Assembly: GCA_022559845.1 (NCBI GenBank)
Contig: CM040128.1
Coordinates: 269,334,698 to 269,398,697, forward strand
Direction of reading: 5' to 3'
DNA length: 64,000 nucleotides
From: Amorphophallus konjac
Taxonomy: Eukaryota > Streptophyta > Magnoliopsida > Alismatales > Araceae
Below the pieces are notes generated by a model. It was not told the DNA's origin and searched no databases. It worked only from the letters and a program-made list of their open reading frames with translations. Shown piece by piece: positions 10,791 through 20,676 of this stretch (the stretch's first letter is position 1; every line of letters begins with the position of its first letter). The translations under genes were made by a program, and so were the position numbers.

Positions 10791-11522
10791 GAGAGGAGGA
10801 ATGGCTGCGGCTGGAAATTATTGGGGGGAGAGATGAGTGTATGATGAGATGAGGGAGAGGAAGAAAAAGATGTCAACGTGGTGCCAACATGAGAGGGACG
10901 TGAGAGGGAAAGATTCCCCATGCCCGGTTGCTAGGTGTACAAGAGAGAGAGGGTGATAGCGAAAGAAGAGATGAGGTGGTTGCCACTTAAAGTGTGTACG
11001 AGTGGTGAGTTGTTAAGTGGGAGAGTGGATAAATTAAGTGGAGATAAGAGTGGGAGAGTGATGGCTGCTAGTAAAGAGAGAATAAGTGGAGACAAGGAGG
11101 AAGAGATTCACGTGGGCTAGAAGTTGACATGAGATAAAAGAGGAGATTATGTGGATATATTAGGAAATGGGGTGATTAATGTGTAAGTTAATAGAAAGGT
11201 AACGTGAGGATTAGTGAGAAATTAATAGAATTAATGTATATATAGATAAGTGGGATATTTATTTATATAAAGTATACATATATATATAGATTAATAGAAT
11301 TATTTACAAAATATAGTGACTATTAATAACACATGTAATCTATATACACACATTAATTTCTTTTTGATTTTTTTATTATTTTCTTGGTTTTTATTATTAT
11401 TATTTTTTTACACAACTAAAATTACAGAAATTATTCAAATAGGCGAAAGTGTAAACCATTTTGGGGCATCACGGTGTAATACGAGATTTACCCACGAAAA
11501 ACGTGAAAATGGCGTGTCTACA

Positions 11523-13020
11523 CTAATGTTCTGGGTATCCAGCCATGTATAGACGATCAAAGCATGTGAAAATAATTGATTACACACGTTCACAAAATTA
11601 TCATGGCATTTGTCACTGAATGAAACTGTAAACAACATGCATATTGAGGAAAGTAACAGAAAACTCTAATGGCTCCCGGCCTGGCAATTGGTACCAAGCA
11701 AGAATTTGTAACATATTAGATCCCTGGCATTGTGACACCTGATCCATGTACCACCTGCACCCTGAACTATGTTCACCTTCAGACACAAGCACATTACAGA
11801 TGCTGAAGGTATGGAAGGAGTAACAACTAAAAGATAACATAACCATAATTTTTCTTAGCATATCAGGGTCCATACATCAGCAGATATTCAAGATTTCTGC
11901 CATTCAAGTACTCACAGTCTTCATGTATTTGAAGCAAGCAAGTCCTTAAAATTGCACATACGTAGGTATTCAAATCTTCTTCCACATGTCAGTCAAGTAG
12001 AATGCCTTGTTGTTGCATACCCTTGATGTAGCAGTAAGCCGGATGACAATATGAATAATTGCCAAGACAGATTCAGATGAACATTTTCCACATTTGCTCT
12101 GCAAGACCCACATTCACTGTAATTGGCCATTACAGATGTGAGGGAATGTCGAGAACAGTCACATCTGTAATTTTAACTGTAACTGTCACTATAAGTGGAC
12201 ATTACTCTGGCAGAAATTAGGAGTGCTCTATTTTTCCACTGTCAACTGACCACACAATAAGAATAGGGCTGAGAAAAGGATGTTTTGCGAAAAGTAAAGA
12301 CACAAGAGGGCTCAGACTAATATGAACAGTCACATCATTGCAAGGGGTTTAGAGACATGGAGAAGGCTCGGACTTGGACAGTCATAGCATTGCAAGGGGT
12401 TGAGAGACAAGTCAGCCCTCACCATTTAAACCTATCACAGCATATGTGCTTTGAGGAACCTCCACAGCTGTGTGAAGTTATGTGTTGCTGACATTACCAA
12501 TCACCCACCAAGACAATGCCTTTTCCATCACAAGAATTATGTTCATTGCCCTTCACGCCCTCTACCCGCTCTTGCTACCATGAACTGTCATAACATTGCA
12601 AGGGGTTGAGAGACAAGTCAGCCCTCACAATTCAAAGCTATCACAGCATATGTGCTCCGAGGAACCTCCACAGCTGCGAGGTTATTCACTGTGTTGCTGA
12701 CTTGTCATTTTCAATGCATTATTTACTCATCATTGCCCTTTAAGCCCTCTTCCCATCCAACTACCCAACTGTATGAGAAGCTAGGGTTGGGAGGCTTTGG
12801 CCTGCAAAAAAACTTTACACAAAGAACGGTTGAAATGTAAATGAAAGTCAAATACTAATTAAACACAGCAACTATAATGCACCATGTTAAACCTACTACA
12901 TAAACAAACTACATTTCAACCGGGAAATTGTTCAAGTACAAAGCAAGCAATAACAGAACTAAAGTTAATGTTCCCAATGTACATGTTTTAGGAAAGTAAA
13001 GTCATCCTACATACTAAATC
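11523..13020. other. Non-coding flank of the Harbinger genes with a ~210-bp-spaced repeat
   Basis: No gene seen. A segment containing TGCAAGGGGTTGAGAGACAA occurs at about 12371-12480 and again at about 12583-12690, with ATCACAGCATATGTGCT and GAGGAACCTCCACAGCTG following in both. It is probably the 3' untranslated or terminal part of the Harbinger element; its left terminus was not found. Confidence 0.45.
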
Positions 13021-14245
13021 TCATGCCAACCCCCAAAGCATATCAACAATGACATTCCTAAGGTGCTCTCCTGCAGCAACCTGTTGGTGGCCGATGGATG
13101 ATACAGTGGGAACTTCCTGATCATCAATATCATCCCCTTCCACATCTTCATCACCAACCCGATTGAAGTACCAATCATACCCTTGTTCACGACATATGAA
13201 GTTCTGCACCACACAACATGCAAAGACTATCTTGATTTGTGTCGGCCAAGGGTACATGTTGCCTTCACGCAAAGTATGGAAACACATCTTCAATACCCCA
13301 AATGTGCGCTCCACCACGTTCCTCAATTGCGCATGACGATGATTGAATTTTTCCTTCTTATTTTCATAAGGCACATTCGCACGACCACGGAATTGTGCCA
13401 GATGATACTTCAACCCCCTATACGGTGCCAAGAAAGACGCAAAATTTCCATATCCAGAATCCACTAAATAATACTTCCCTGGCGGTAAAGAGAAACCCCC
13501 GTCATCTAAAGCCCACTTTAGCACCCTCATGTCAGCAGCCGATCCTTCCCAACCAGCACACACATACTGGAAAAGCATATCAAATGATACAGCCGCCATT
13601 ACATTTTGTGTAATGCATTGCTTACGGTTGCGGAACCGGTCATGCTCTGAAATTGGTACGTTTGCAGGAATGTGTGTGCTGTCTATGGCACCAATGGCAT
13701 CCTACAAAAAAAAATTGTGTTGGTAAGTTCAAGGTACCGATGTACTGGGGATGAATGAGTAAGTCAAAAGATCTCACCTTAAAATATGGATAGAAGCGTT
13801 CTTTGCCACGAATGTAGGGATGACACTCGTGAGCTTGTGTAGGTGTGGGTAGTTCAATATATTCATCCCTCAATTCGTAGATGGCACCGATGACTTTATT
13901 TACATATGTACTGATGGTTTGAGAGGAATGTTGAAAGTGCTCACATAAGGCACCACTAGACACCCCATGACCAGTGGCATATAAGAACATAGCCAACTGT
14001 TCAGCAGCAGATACATATCTTGAATCCTTTAATAAACCACGGCCTACCAAGATGTCAGTCAATCTTGTAAACATAGTTGGATGCATCCTGAACATCTTGT
14101 AACACCTCTGCTCATGTCCATTGACAATATTTGTCACCCACATTTGACCCGCGTGGACTGATGAATGCATACGTCGACGAATAGGTGGCGGCATTTCATC
14201 ATGGTCCACTTGTTGAAGAATGGCCTCCTCAACGTTGTTGATCAT
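13021..14245 (-). CDS. PIF/Harbinger transposase (HARBI1-like, DDE_Tnp_4)
   Basis: Two exons: 14245-13778 and 13701-13021, GT-AG intron, phase 0, about 382 residues from the in-frame Met at 14245. The open frame continues upstream to a TGA at 14317-14315 with no other in-frame ATG. ATGs just upstream lie in another frame, so either the N-terminus comes from an unseen exon or a 1-nt indel occurred. The N-terminal part has the helix-turn-helix-like region (SAAEQLAMFLYATGHG, SQTISTYVNKVIGAI). The DDE residues are in GAIDSTHIPA, YYLVDSGYGN and RNVVERTFGVLK. Length and motif order fit a full HARBI1-like nuclease, which cuts and joins DNA at TTA/TAA-type targets. No internal stop is present, so it may be recent or recently active. 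Confidence 0.88.
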
Positions 14246-14347
14246 CTCATCATCCTCCGTGAGAAAGTCCAGTAGAATGCGATCAAGATCTACACAAGTG
14301 GCCAAGCATTTCCATCACCATTGCAACACGATTTGTTGATGAAATCA

Positions 14348-14851
14348 TTATCCATTAATAAATTGGCTGGTACATGCTTTACTAACCGCAAATAGAGATA
14401 ACACTAGTACATAAATGCTGAAAACATCGGGACTTGTGAAAGAGTTTAGCCTACGTATAGTCCCCACCTTAAACAACACAACTAGGAGAGTAACTAAAAT
14501 ACACAAGAGCAACACTACTAGAATACTCAATAGGACGACAACAGTACAAGACACGGTGTACCCTTGTGTCCTCTGTTCTAGCAGTGACTGGTTCATTGCT
14601 GGATTAGGTGACATGGGATTTGCAGAAGACGTAGGCATGCGCCTTGAAATGACTTGGGACTGATCAATAATATGTGTATGCCCCCTGTTGCTAAACCCAT
14701 TTATAATAGCCTTGTGTGCATCCTCTAGTGTGTGAAAACCCTTGTAACGAGCCCCAGGATATCCATTGACCTGGGCAAAACATTCAGGCCAGCTGTAATA
14801 AGTATCGGGTTCTCGCCCAACCCACACTACATAGCATTTGTATCTTCCCAT
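14348..14851 (-). CDS. Small viroplasmin/RNase H1 hybrid-binding-domain protein with C-terminal membrane segments
   Basis: The 167-residue frame starts at the ATG of MGRYKCYVVWVGREP and ends at TAA. Residues 3-50 match the caulimovirus VI / RNase H1 N-terminal domain, with the characteristic YVVWVGREP..YYSWPEC and VNGYPGARYKGF..LEDA pattern, a small fold that in RNase H1 binds RNA-DNA hybrids. Residues about 102-127 form a strong hydrophobic helix (TVVVLLSILVVLLLCILV) and 143-155 a second one, so a tail-anchored membrane protein is predicted. A possible upstream exon ends at CTTACGTGCAG just before codon -5. It sits between the Harbinger Myb-like and transposase genes, in the same orientation. 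Its role in the transposon is unknown. Confidence 0.7.
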   Translation of the reverse strand: MGRYKCYVVWVGREPDTYYSWPECFAQVNGYPGARYKGFHTLEDAHKAIINGFSNRGHTHIIDQSQVISRRMPTSSANPMSPNPAMNQSLLEQRTQGYTVSCTVVVLLSILVVLLLCILVTLLVVLFKVGTIRRLNSFTSPDVFSIYVLVLSLFAVSKACTSQFING

Positions 14852-15119
14852 TTTCCAAACTTCAATTGCCTGCACGTAAGAGATTATGAAAGACAATAGA
14901 TGTGACTATGATATTAGGGTACGAAATTGGATGAGAAGGTCCACTAAATGTGATAAGCAATTAGACGGGACAGCAAGTAAGTTCAAATTACAACGCATGA
15001 TAAGGTCCAACACGTACTACATAAGCAAGTAGAAGAGACAACAACATAGTTTTAAATTACAACGCATGATAAGGTGGGGTTGGGGATTCAACCAAATTGC
15101 AGAAGTGCATGACAGACGT

Positions 15120-16324
15120 TTACATCATGTGAACTAACACCCAATCAATCCTGTCTTCTTCGGGCAGCTCCAGAAATAATTTCCTATTTATTGGATCCTT
15201 GAATAAATCTGTTGCTATGAGATACGTGGTTCGATCAAGACTTGGATCTGCCTTCAGTATTTCGATACATGCTCGCATGGAAGGGGTGTCATCGGCCATG
15301 TGGAGGGCAGATGTACGGTCACCTCGTAAGAGCCTCACCAACTCGCTCCTATTGTGCATAGCCCCAACAAAATTGTTTAATGCCTCATCTCCAAGCTTCT
15401 TTTGACGAGTCTTCTTACCAGAGCTATGTGTGTTATTGGCCGGTGTAGAAGTACCTTCTTCCTCCACATCCCTACTTATAGGAGGTGTGTTAAATGCATG
15501 TCTTGAAGGTTGTGCGTATTGAGACACATTCATAGTGTTAGTAATGCTATCAAGCCCACCAACATCTATTCCACCACCTAAAGCACTCAAAAAATCATTT
15601 GCATACACTTCCATAGGTTGCATTACTTGTCGGGGCCGTGAGGCATCGACGTCCAACCCCCTTGCACAGCTTTTCCCACAGAGATAGTCCATCTCACGCA
15701 AGAAGAGAAATGGTTTTCCTCTAATTAACCTAAACTCCGATCGAGTCTGAAAAAAATAGGGTTTGGAGATGTCACTATTATAAAATTACTTTAGCTGAGT
15801 AATGTAAACTGGATAATTAACCGCGTAAGTGATAAAATACCTGAATTATTTCATCCCAACCCCCTTCATATCCGGGAACAGGGACATTGTTCACACTGTC
15901 CCACCCCCATCCAGATTTATTCCGCAAGTCATCAACAATACCATAAATCTTTCTAATTGTCTTCCAACGGTTGTTTAATTGGTGCCGGTCGTAGTTCAGG
16001 TTACACGATCGATTAAACATCGGGACTATCTTAGCCCAACAATGGGACTTGAACATACCAGAAGAGTAATTATTCTTATCATATTGCTCGATCAATAATT
16101 GAAGGAGAACCCTATCCTGAGCCGTAGTCCAATTCTGCACACGGGCCTTAACTCTAGTGGTTCCAGAGTCATTTGGAATTGCTCCTAATATTAGTAAATA
16201 AATCATATAGAGGAATTTAGTTATAGAGAAGAGTGGATATTTTACATGAATTAATTGCAGAACAACAAGTATGCAATAACACTTAAACCATGCAGAGTTG
16301 ATGGTACTTACCATATGTAGACAT
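15120..16324 (-). CDS. Myb/SANT-like DNA-binding protein of PIF/Harbinger
   Basis: Three exons: 16324-16312 (13 nt, encoding MSTYG with a split Gly codon), 16184-15841 and 15746-15120; all junctions are GT-AG and the frame is kept, giving 327 residues. Residues about 15-110 form the Myb/SANT-like domain (Myb_DNA-bind_3) with W-spaced helices: QNWTTAQDRVLLQLLIEQ, HCWAKIVPMFN, LNNRWKTIRKIY. The C-terminal half is Ser/Thr-rich linker, then a conserved helical end (CIEILKADPSL, LFLELPEEDRIDWV). In plant Harbinger elements such proteins bind the element ends and help bring the transposase into the nucleus. The MSTYG start in a tiny first exon is typical of this family and fixed the start choice. 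Confidence 0.82.
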
Positions 16325-16374
16325 AGTTAATCTCCTCTTCCTCTTCAAGCTGGTTAATTACCCATGACACAAAA

Positions 16375-16622
16375 AGTAGACAATAATTAGATATGATAAT
16401 GTAAACATGGCAATGAGTTTACACTTCTATGTTAATGAACATGCAGACTTAAATTCACTGTCAAATAAAAGGCATATACCCTATAACATCAGAAAACAGC
16501 TATCAGCTGGCTGCCTATATGAGTTAAATTGGCATAAAGGCCATGCGGCAATATCAAAATTGTGAATGAAGAGAGGCCTTATACAAGCAATTTCAAAATA
16601 GATAATAATTAGATATGATAAA
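16375..16622. repeat. First copy of a ~240-bp tandem duplication, ending at the LTR insertion
   Basis: About 220 bp from 16381 to 16600 (with AATTAGATATGATAA at both ends) are repeated, at roughly 85% identity by eye, from 20677 to about 20880. Shared landmarks are GCTATCAGCTGGCTGCCT and GAGTTAAATTGGCATAAA. The solo LTR inserted at the start of the second copy. Confidence 0.75.
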
Positions 16623-17839
16623 TGTGAACGCGTCACGTGGTGGACTGAGAGAGAGAGATGGGGTTTCTCCCTCTCTGAGTGAAAGGGTAAAAAAATGATG
16701 AAAATGAAAACGCGTGCGTAAAAGGATGATGTAGAAAAAAAACGGTAGAGAGTATGACCTGAAAGGTCACTCTGTACGGGGACGTGGAGCCTAGACTTAC
16801 CGGACCCTCGGTACAGGGCGGAGAACGGGATCCGAAGACCCTCTCACGCAAACTGAACCCCTTCCCGATAGGCGTGACCTACCATTCCGAGGATAGCTTT
16901 CTATATACCGAGTGCGAACCTGGGACTCTACGTAGTAGAAGTTGGCGGACACAAAGACACACGTAGACTCGGAATTTGGAACGGCATATCACTCCTCACA
17001 TAATAATAACATGAATATGAACAGTAAACAGACCACCGCAGGATATTGATCCTTACGGGGTTTTAACAACAATATAATAAAGTACAGAAAGAAAGTACAG
17101 GAAATAAATGACCACGGTGAAATGACTCACCGCGATCGATTATAGTACAAACAGACCCGGGATTTAGCTATCCGCGGGTATTATAGACAGAAATTAAAAT
17201 TTACTACAAGCACGCGTTTGGTGGTGTGATCGCCAGGGACCGTGGGCCCCGAACTGGTTGATTGATCGCTTGGCCTTTGACGCGGGATTTGCGCGGGTTC
17301 CTTCTTCCTCTTCGTTCGACTGGTCGAAGAAGGGGGCTTAAGTTGGTTACCCTGCAAAGTAAACAAACAGAAAATAAAATTAGAATAATGATATGATATG
17401 ATGACAATTCATAAGATAAAACACTAATGACTGGATAATAGACTGAAAATACAATAAAATAAAATAATAAGAAACAGAGTCACTGATGATGATGCAAGCA
17501 CGAGGGCGAGCGGTGGGACGAAACGGCTTCCGTCGTGTGCGGGGACACGGGGCGGCACTAAAAGGGTTGAAGACTCGCCCTTCTTCCTGAATTTCACAAT
17601 GGATAACAAACTAATGTAAATAAATAATATATATATATATATATATGCACATATATATAGTGATAAGTATATATATGTAATGATATAGACAAACCTACGT
17701 GCATGTGTTAATAAAGAGGGTTAATGTGCCAATACATAAAGATAAGTATATCTATGTGATATATACAAGCTACGTGCATGTGTGTGTGCAGGAATGTGAA
17801 AGGTGAAAAGAAGCAGTGCATGTGTGCAGTGTGAACGTT

Positions 17840-18590
17840 GAAAAATGAGAAAGAGACAGAGAAGAGGGAAGAGAAGAGAAAGAGAGAAGTGAGGTTCGGA
17901 CAGAGAGAAGGGGGAGAAAAAAATGATAAAAAAAATGAAAGATGAGAGGGATCGAGAGAGAGAGAGAAGGGATGAGCAGAGAGGGGAAGAGAGAAGAATA
18001 ATATAAAATAATAATAAAAAAAAGCAGATGAGAGAGAGATCGAGAGAGGGCAGAAAGAGTATGGGAGAATGAGTGATAGAGAGGGGGGGTGAGAGAGTAA
18101 AAAATAAAAAAAAAGAGGGATGAGAGAGATCGAGAGAGATGACAGGGAGAGAGGATTAAAAAGGAAAAAAGAAAGACAGAAGGGGAGAGAGAGCAGAAAT
18201 CGGAGAGAAGAGAGAGGGAGAGAGAGAGAGGAAGGGGCGAAACGGTGAAAGAAGATTAAAAAAAAGAAAAAAAATATACAAGAGAGAGAGAGAAAGTCGC
18301 GGCGGATTAGAGAGAGGAGGAGAGGGGGAGAGAGGAGAGAGAAATGGGATGAGAGGAGAAGAGAGAGAAAGAACGGAGAGAAGGAGAGAGAGACGATCGG
18401 CAGGGAGGGATGAGACGGAGGGGGAGAGAAAGAGGAAGAGAGAGAGGGAGATAAAATAAAAAATGAAAATAGAGAGGGAAGGGGATGGCAGAGAGAAGAC
18501 GAGAGAGAGGAAGAAAGAGGGTGAGAGAGAGACGGTGGGGGGAGAGAAGAGAGACGATGGGGAAGAGAGAGAGAAGAAGAGGAGGCCGCG
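17840..18590 (+). repeat. Purine-rich (GAGA)n low-complexity tract
   Basis: About 750 bp of almost continuous GA-rich sequence on the plus strand, with repeated GAGAGAGAG and AGAGAGATCGAGAGAG. It lies inside the solo LTR. The long Ser/Leu/Pro-rich open frames on the other strand are a product of this composition. Confidence 0.9.
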
Positions 18591-20021
18591 GTGTGAGCTC
18601 GCGGTAGCGGCAGCGGTGTCGTGGGCGACCGAGGAGACGGTGGTCGCGGGAAGGTGGCAGGAGCGGCAGGTGAGCTCGTGGAGAGCACGACAACGGTGGA
18701 GGGCGTGGGCGGCGCGTTCGTGGGTGAGGTGAAGGAGAGTGACAGTGGCTGGCGGGGCGAGGGCAGGCGCGTCCGGTGGAGGTGGAGGGCTGGCGACGGT
18801 GTGAACTAAGACGACGTGGACGACGGCGGGGAGGTTGGCGTGTCGGGCAGCTTCGCAACGAACGGGAGCTCGCTCGCAGGCCACCGGGGTGGCAAGTGGT
18901 GGAGGCGACCAGTGGTGCAGGGGAGTGCGTCCGCGGTGACGGTGGTGCAGGGGGTGCGTTGGAGGTGGCCGGCGACGGTAGCGGCGGTGACGTGGAGGTG
19001 CCCGGAGGTGGACGTGGGTGGCTGCGGATGGACGAGCGGGTGGACGGCGTCGGGAGTGGGGGCTCGCAGGCGGGCGTGAGTCGCGGACGATTGCAGCCGG
19101 AAGTGAGTTGGCAGCGGGTTGCTGTCGGCAGGAGGAGCTTCGGCGTCGAGGTGGTCCGGCGACGATGGTGCTCACGACGGGAGGCTCACGGCAGGCGGCT
19201 ATGAGGACAATGACGAGGACCGGCGGAGTATACACCGGTAGTGGCAACCGACGGCCAAGAGGCTGCTCGGGCGGTTCGCGGTGAAATGGAGCGGCGACGT
19301 GGAAGTGGAACAGAGGGATGTAGACGGTATGGTGAGAGGCCGTGGTGGACGGTGGGCTCGCGTGGGGAAGCTTCACGGTGATGGTGGGCTTCACGGCAGC
19401 GGCGGAGGCGGACAGGAGCGGGCTCGTAGTGGAGGCGGTGTTGATGACGGGGCCGCCGTTGGTGGACAGGGGGGTGTTGGCTGCGGAGGAGATGGAGGGT
19501 GCAGGGTGGAGGGTCTCTGCTGTGAGAGAAAAGAAAGGTGAGAGATGGGGTTGGCAGTGTGAGGAAGAAAGAGATGATGATGGAAGTGTGGTGGGTTTCG
19601 ATGGGGAGGAAAGGGAGAGCAGAGAGGAGTGGGGATGGCTGCTTGCGTGGGAGATTCCTTTTGTCTGGCGGCTAAGAAGATGTCAAGAGAGAAAGAGGGA
19701 GATAAGAGAGGGACATGAGAGTTAGGATGAGGGAATGAGGTGGACGAAAATGATAGAAAGAGAGAAGGAGAATGAGGGTGATTAAGAATAATAAAGAAAG
19801 ATTAAGGATAAAGATTAGAAAGATTAGATTAATGATAGATAATAATAATTATATATCTTTTATTATTTACTAGTTTCTCTTCTTTTATTTATGATGAAGT
19901 TATTTATTTTTGTGTATTAGCACTTATTATTTTCATTTTTCTTCATTATTATTTTTAACCTTTTCTCAATTTTTTTTGTATTTTCTCACATTGTCTGATT
20001 ATTCATTTGAGACATGTTTAC

Positions 20022-20545
20022 TTTGAATGTACAGACTTGCTGAAGATCGAATGTACAGACTTTGAACTTTGTAACGTAGGTGAAGATAGGAACGTATAGA
20101 CTTTGAGGAAGCCAATGTACAGACTTTGAGAGGATGTATAGACTTTGTGAACCCAATGTATAGACTCTGAGGATGAGTGTATAGACTTTGGTTGGTTAGG
20201 AATGTATAGACTTTGGTTGGGTGGGAATGTATAGACTTTGGGGGGAATGTATAGACTTTGGTTAGGTGGGAATGTATAGACTTTGATGGGGAATGTATAG
20301 ACTTTGGGATGTATAGACTTTGGTGGGAATGTGTATAGACTTTGGGATGTATAGACTTTGGTTGGGTGGGAGTGTATAGACTTTGGGATGTATAGACTTT
20401 GGTGATGTATAGACTTGAGGGATGTATAGACTTTGGTGGGAATGTATAGACTTGAGTGATGTATATACTTGCTATGTATAGACTTGTTGCAACGTACAGA
20501 CTTGAATGTATAGACTTGTTGCAACGTATAGACTTGCTAGGTATG
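20022..20545 (+). repeat. Minisatellite of TGTATAGACTTTG units
   Basis: Some 25-30 copies of GTATAGACTTTG separated by 0-10 variable bases (often GGTGGGAA), giving irregular 14-25 bp spacing. The unit count is by eye. It lies about 130 bp before the 3' end of the solo LTR. The Tyr/Ser/Ile/His/Lys repeat translation on the minus strand is not a credible protein. Confidence 0.92.
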
Positions 20546-20676
20546 GACTTGTTAAGTCATCAAAGCAAAGATGATTAATCACCCGCATGAATCAAATGCG
20601 CAAGTCACTTTGGGGCATCGTAGCATAATATAAAATTTACTCACAGAAATGTTAAAAATGGCGTGTCTACAATAAA

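Larger units (their letters stand above)
7683..11522 (+). mobile_element. Long terminal repeat (3.84 kb) of a Gypsy-type, probably Tat/Ogre-like, retrotransposon
   Basis: It begins TGTAGACACGCCATT and ends AATGGCGTGTCTACA, a perfect 15-bp terminal inverted repeat in TG...CA context. Inside, in order: a palindrome cluster (7832-8493), a TATA box (8508-8515), an 89-bp tandem repeat (9094-about 9640), a GC-rich block (about 9830-10790), then purine-rich and AT-rich sequence. The last ~65 bp match the end of the LTR at 16623-20671. No matching second LTR lies within the window to the left, so the element would extend beyond position 1. The right flank is CTAAT and no matching left TSD is visible. 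Very long LTRs and extra antisense genes are known in the Tat lineage; assignment to it is inference because no pol is in the window. Confidence 0.75.
16623..20671 (+). mobile_element. Solo LTR (4.05 kb), same family as the 7683-11522 LTR
   Basis: It starts TGTGAACGCGTCA and ends AATGGCGTGTCTACA. The start differs from the ideal inverted repeat TGTAGACACGCCA only by transitions. The 5-bp target duplication ATAAA is present on both sides (16618-16622 and 20672-20676). The last ~65 bp match the end of the LTR at 7683-11522, and both share a GC-rich block followed by purine-rich sequence. No internal region is present, so it is a solo LTR left by LTR-LTR recombination. The host sequence is the Harbinger element. 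Confidence 0.85.

Noticed and set aside
10058..10921. 287-codon minus-strand open frame in the LTR
   Set aside because: Pro/His/Arg/Ser low-complexity translation over GC-rich repeats, no family match, and overlapping open frames on the other strand of equal quality.
18156..19394. 412-codon minus-strand open frame in the solo LTR
   Set aside because: Half is translation of a GAGA tract (Ser/Leu/Pro) and half is GC-rich low complexity; no start context or splice support.
20018..20524. Tyr/Thr/Ser/Ile/His/Lys repeat 'protein'
   Set aside because: It is the minus-strand translation of the GTATAGACTTTG minisatellite, with frame kept only by chance spacing.
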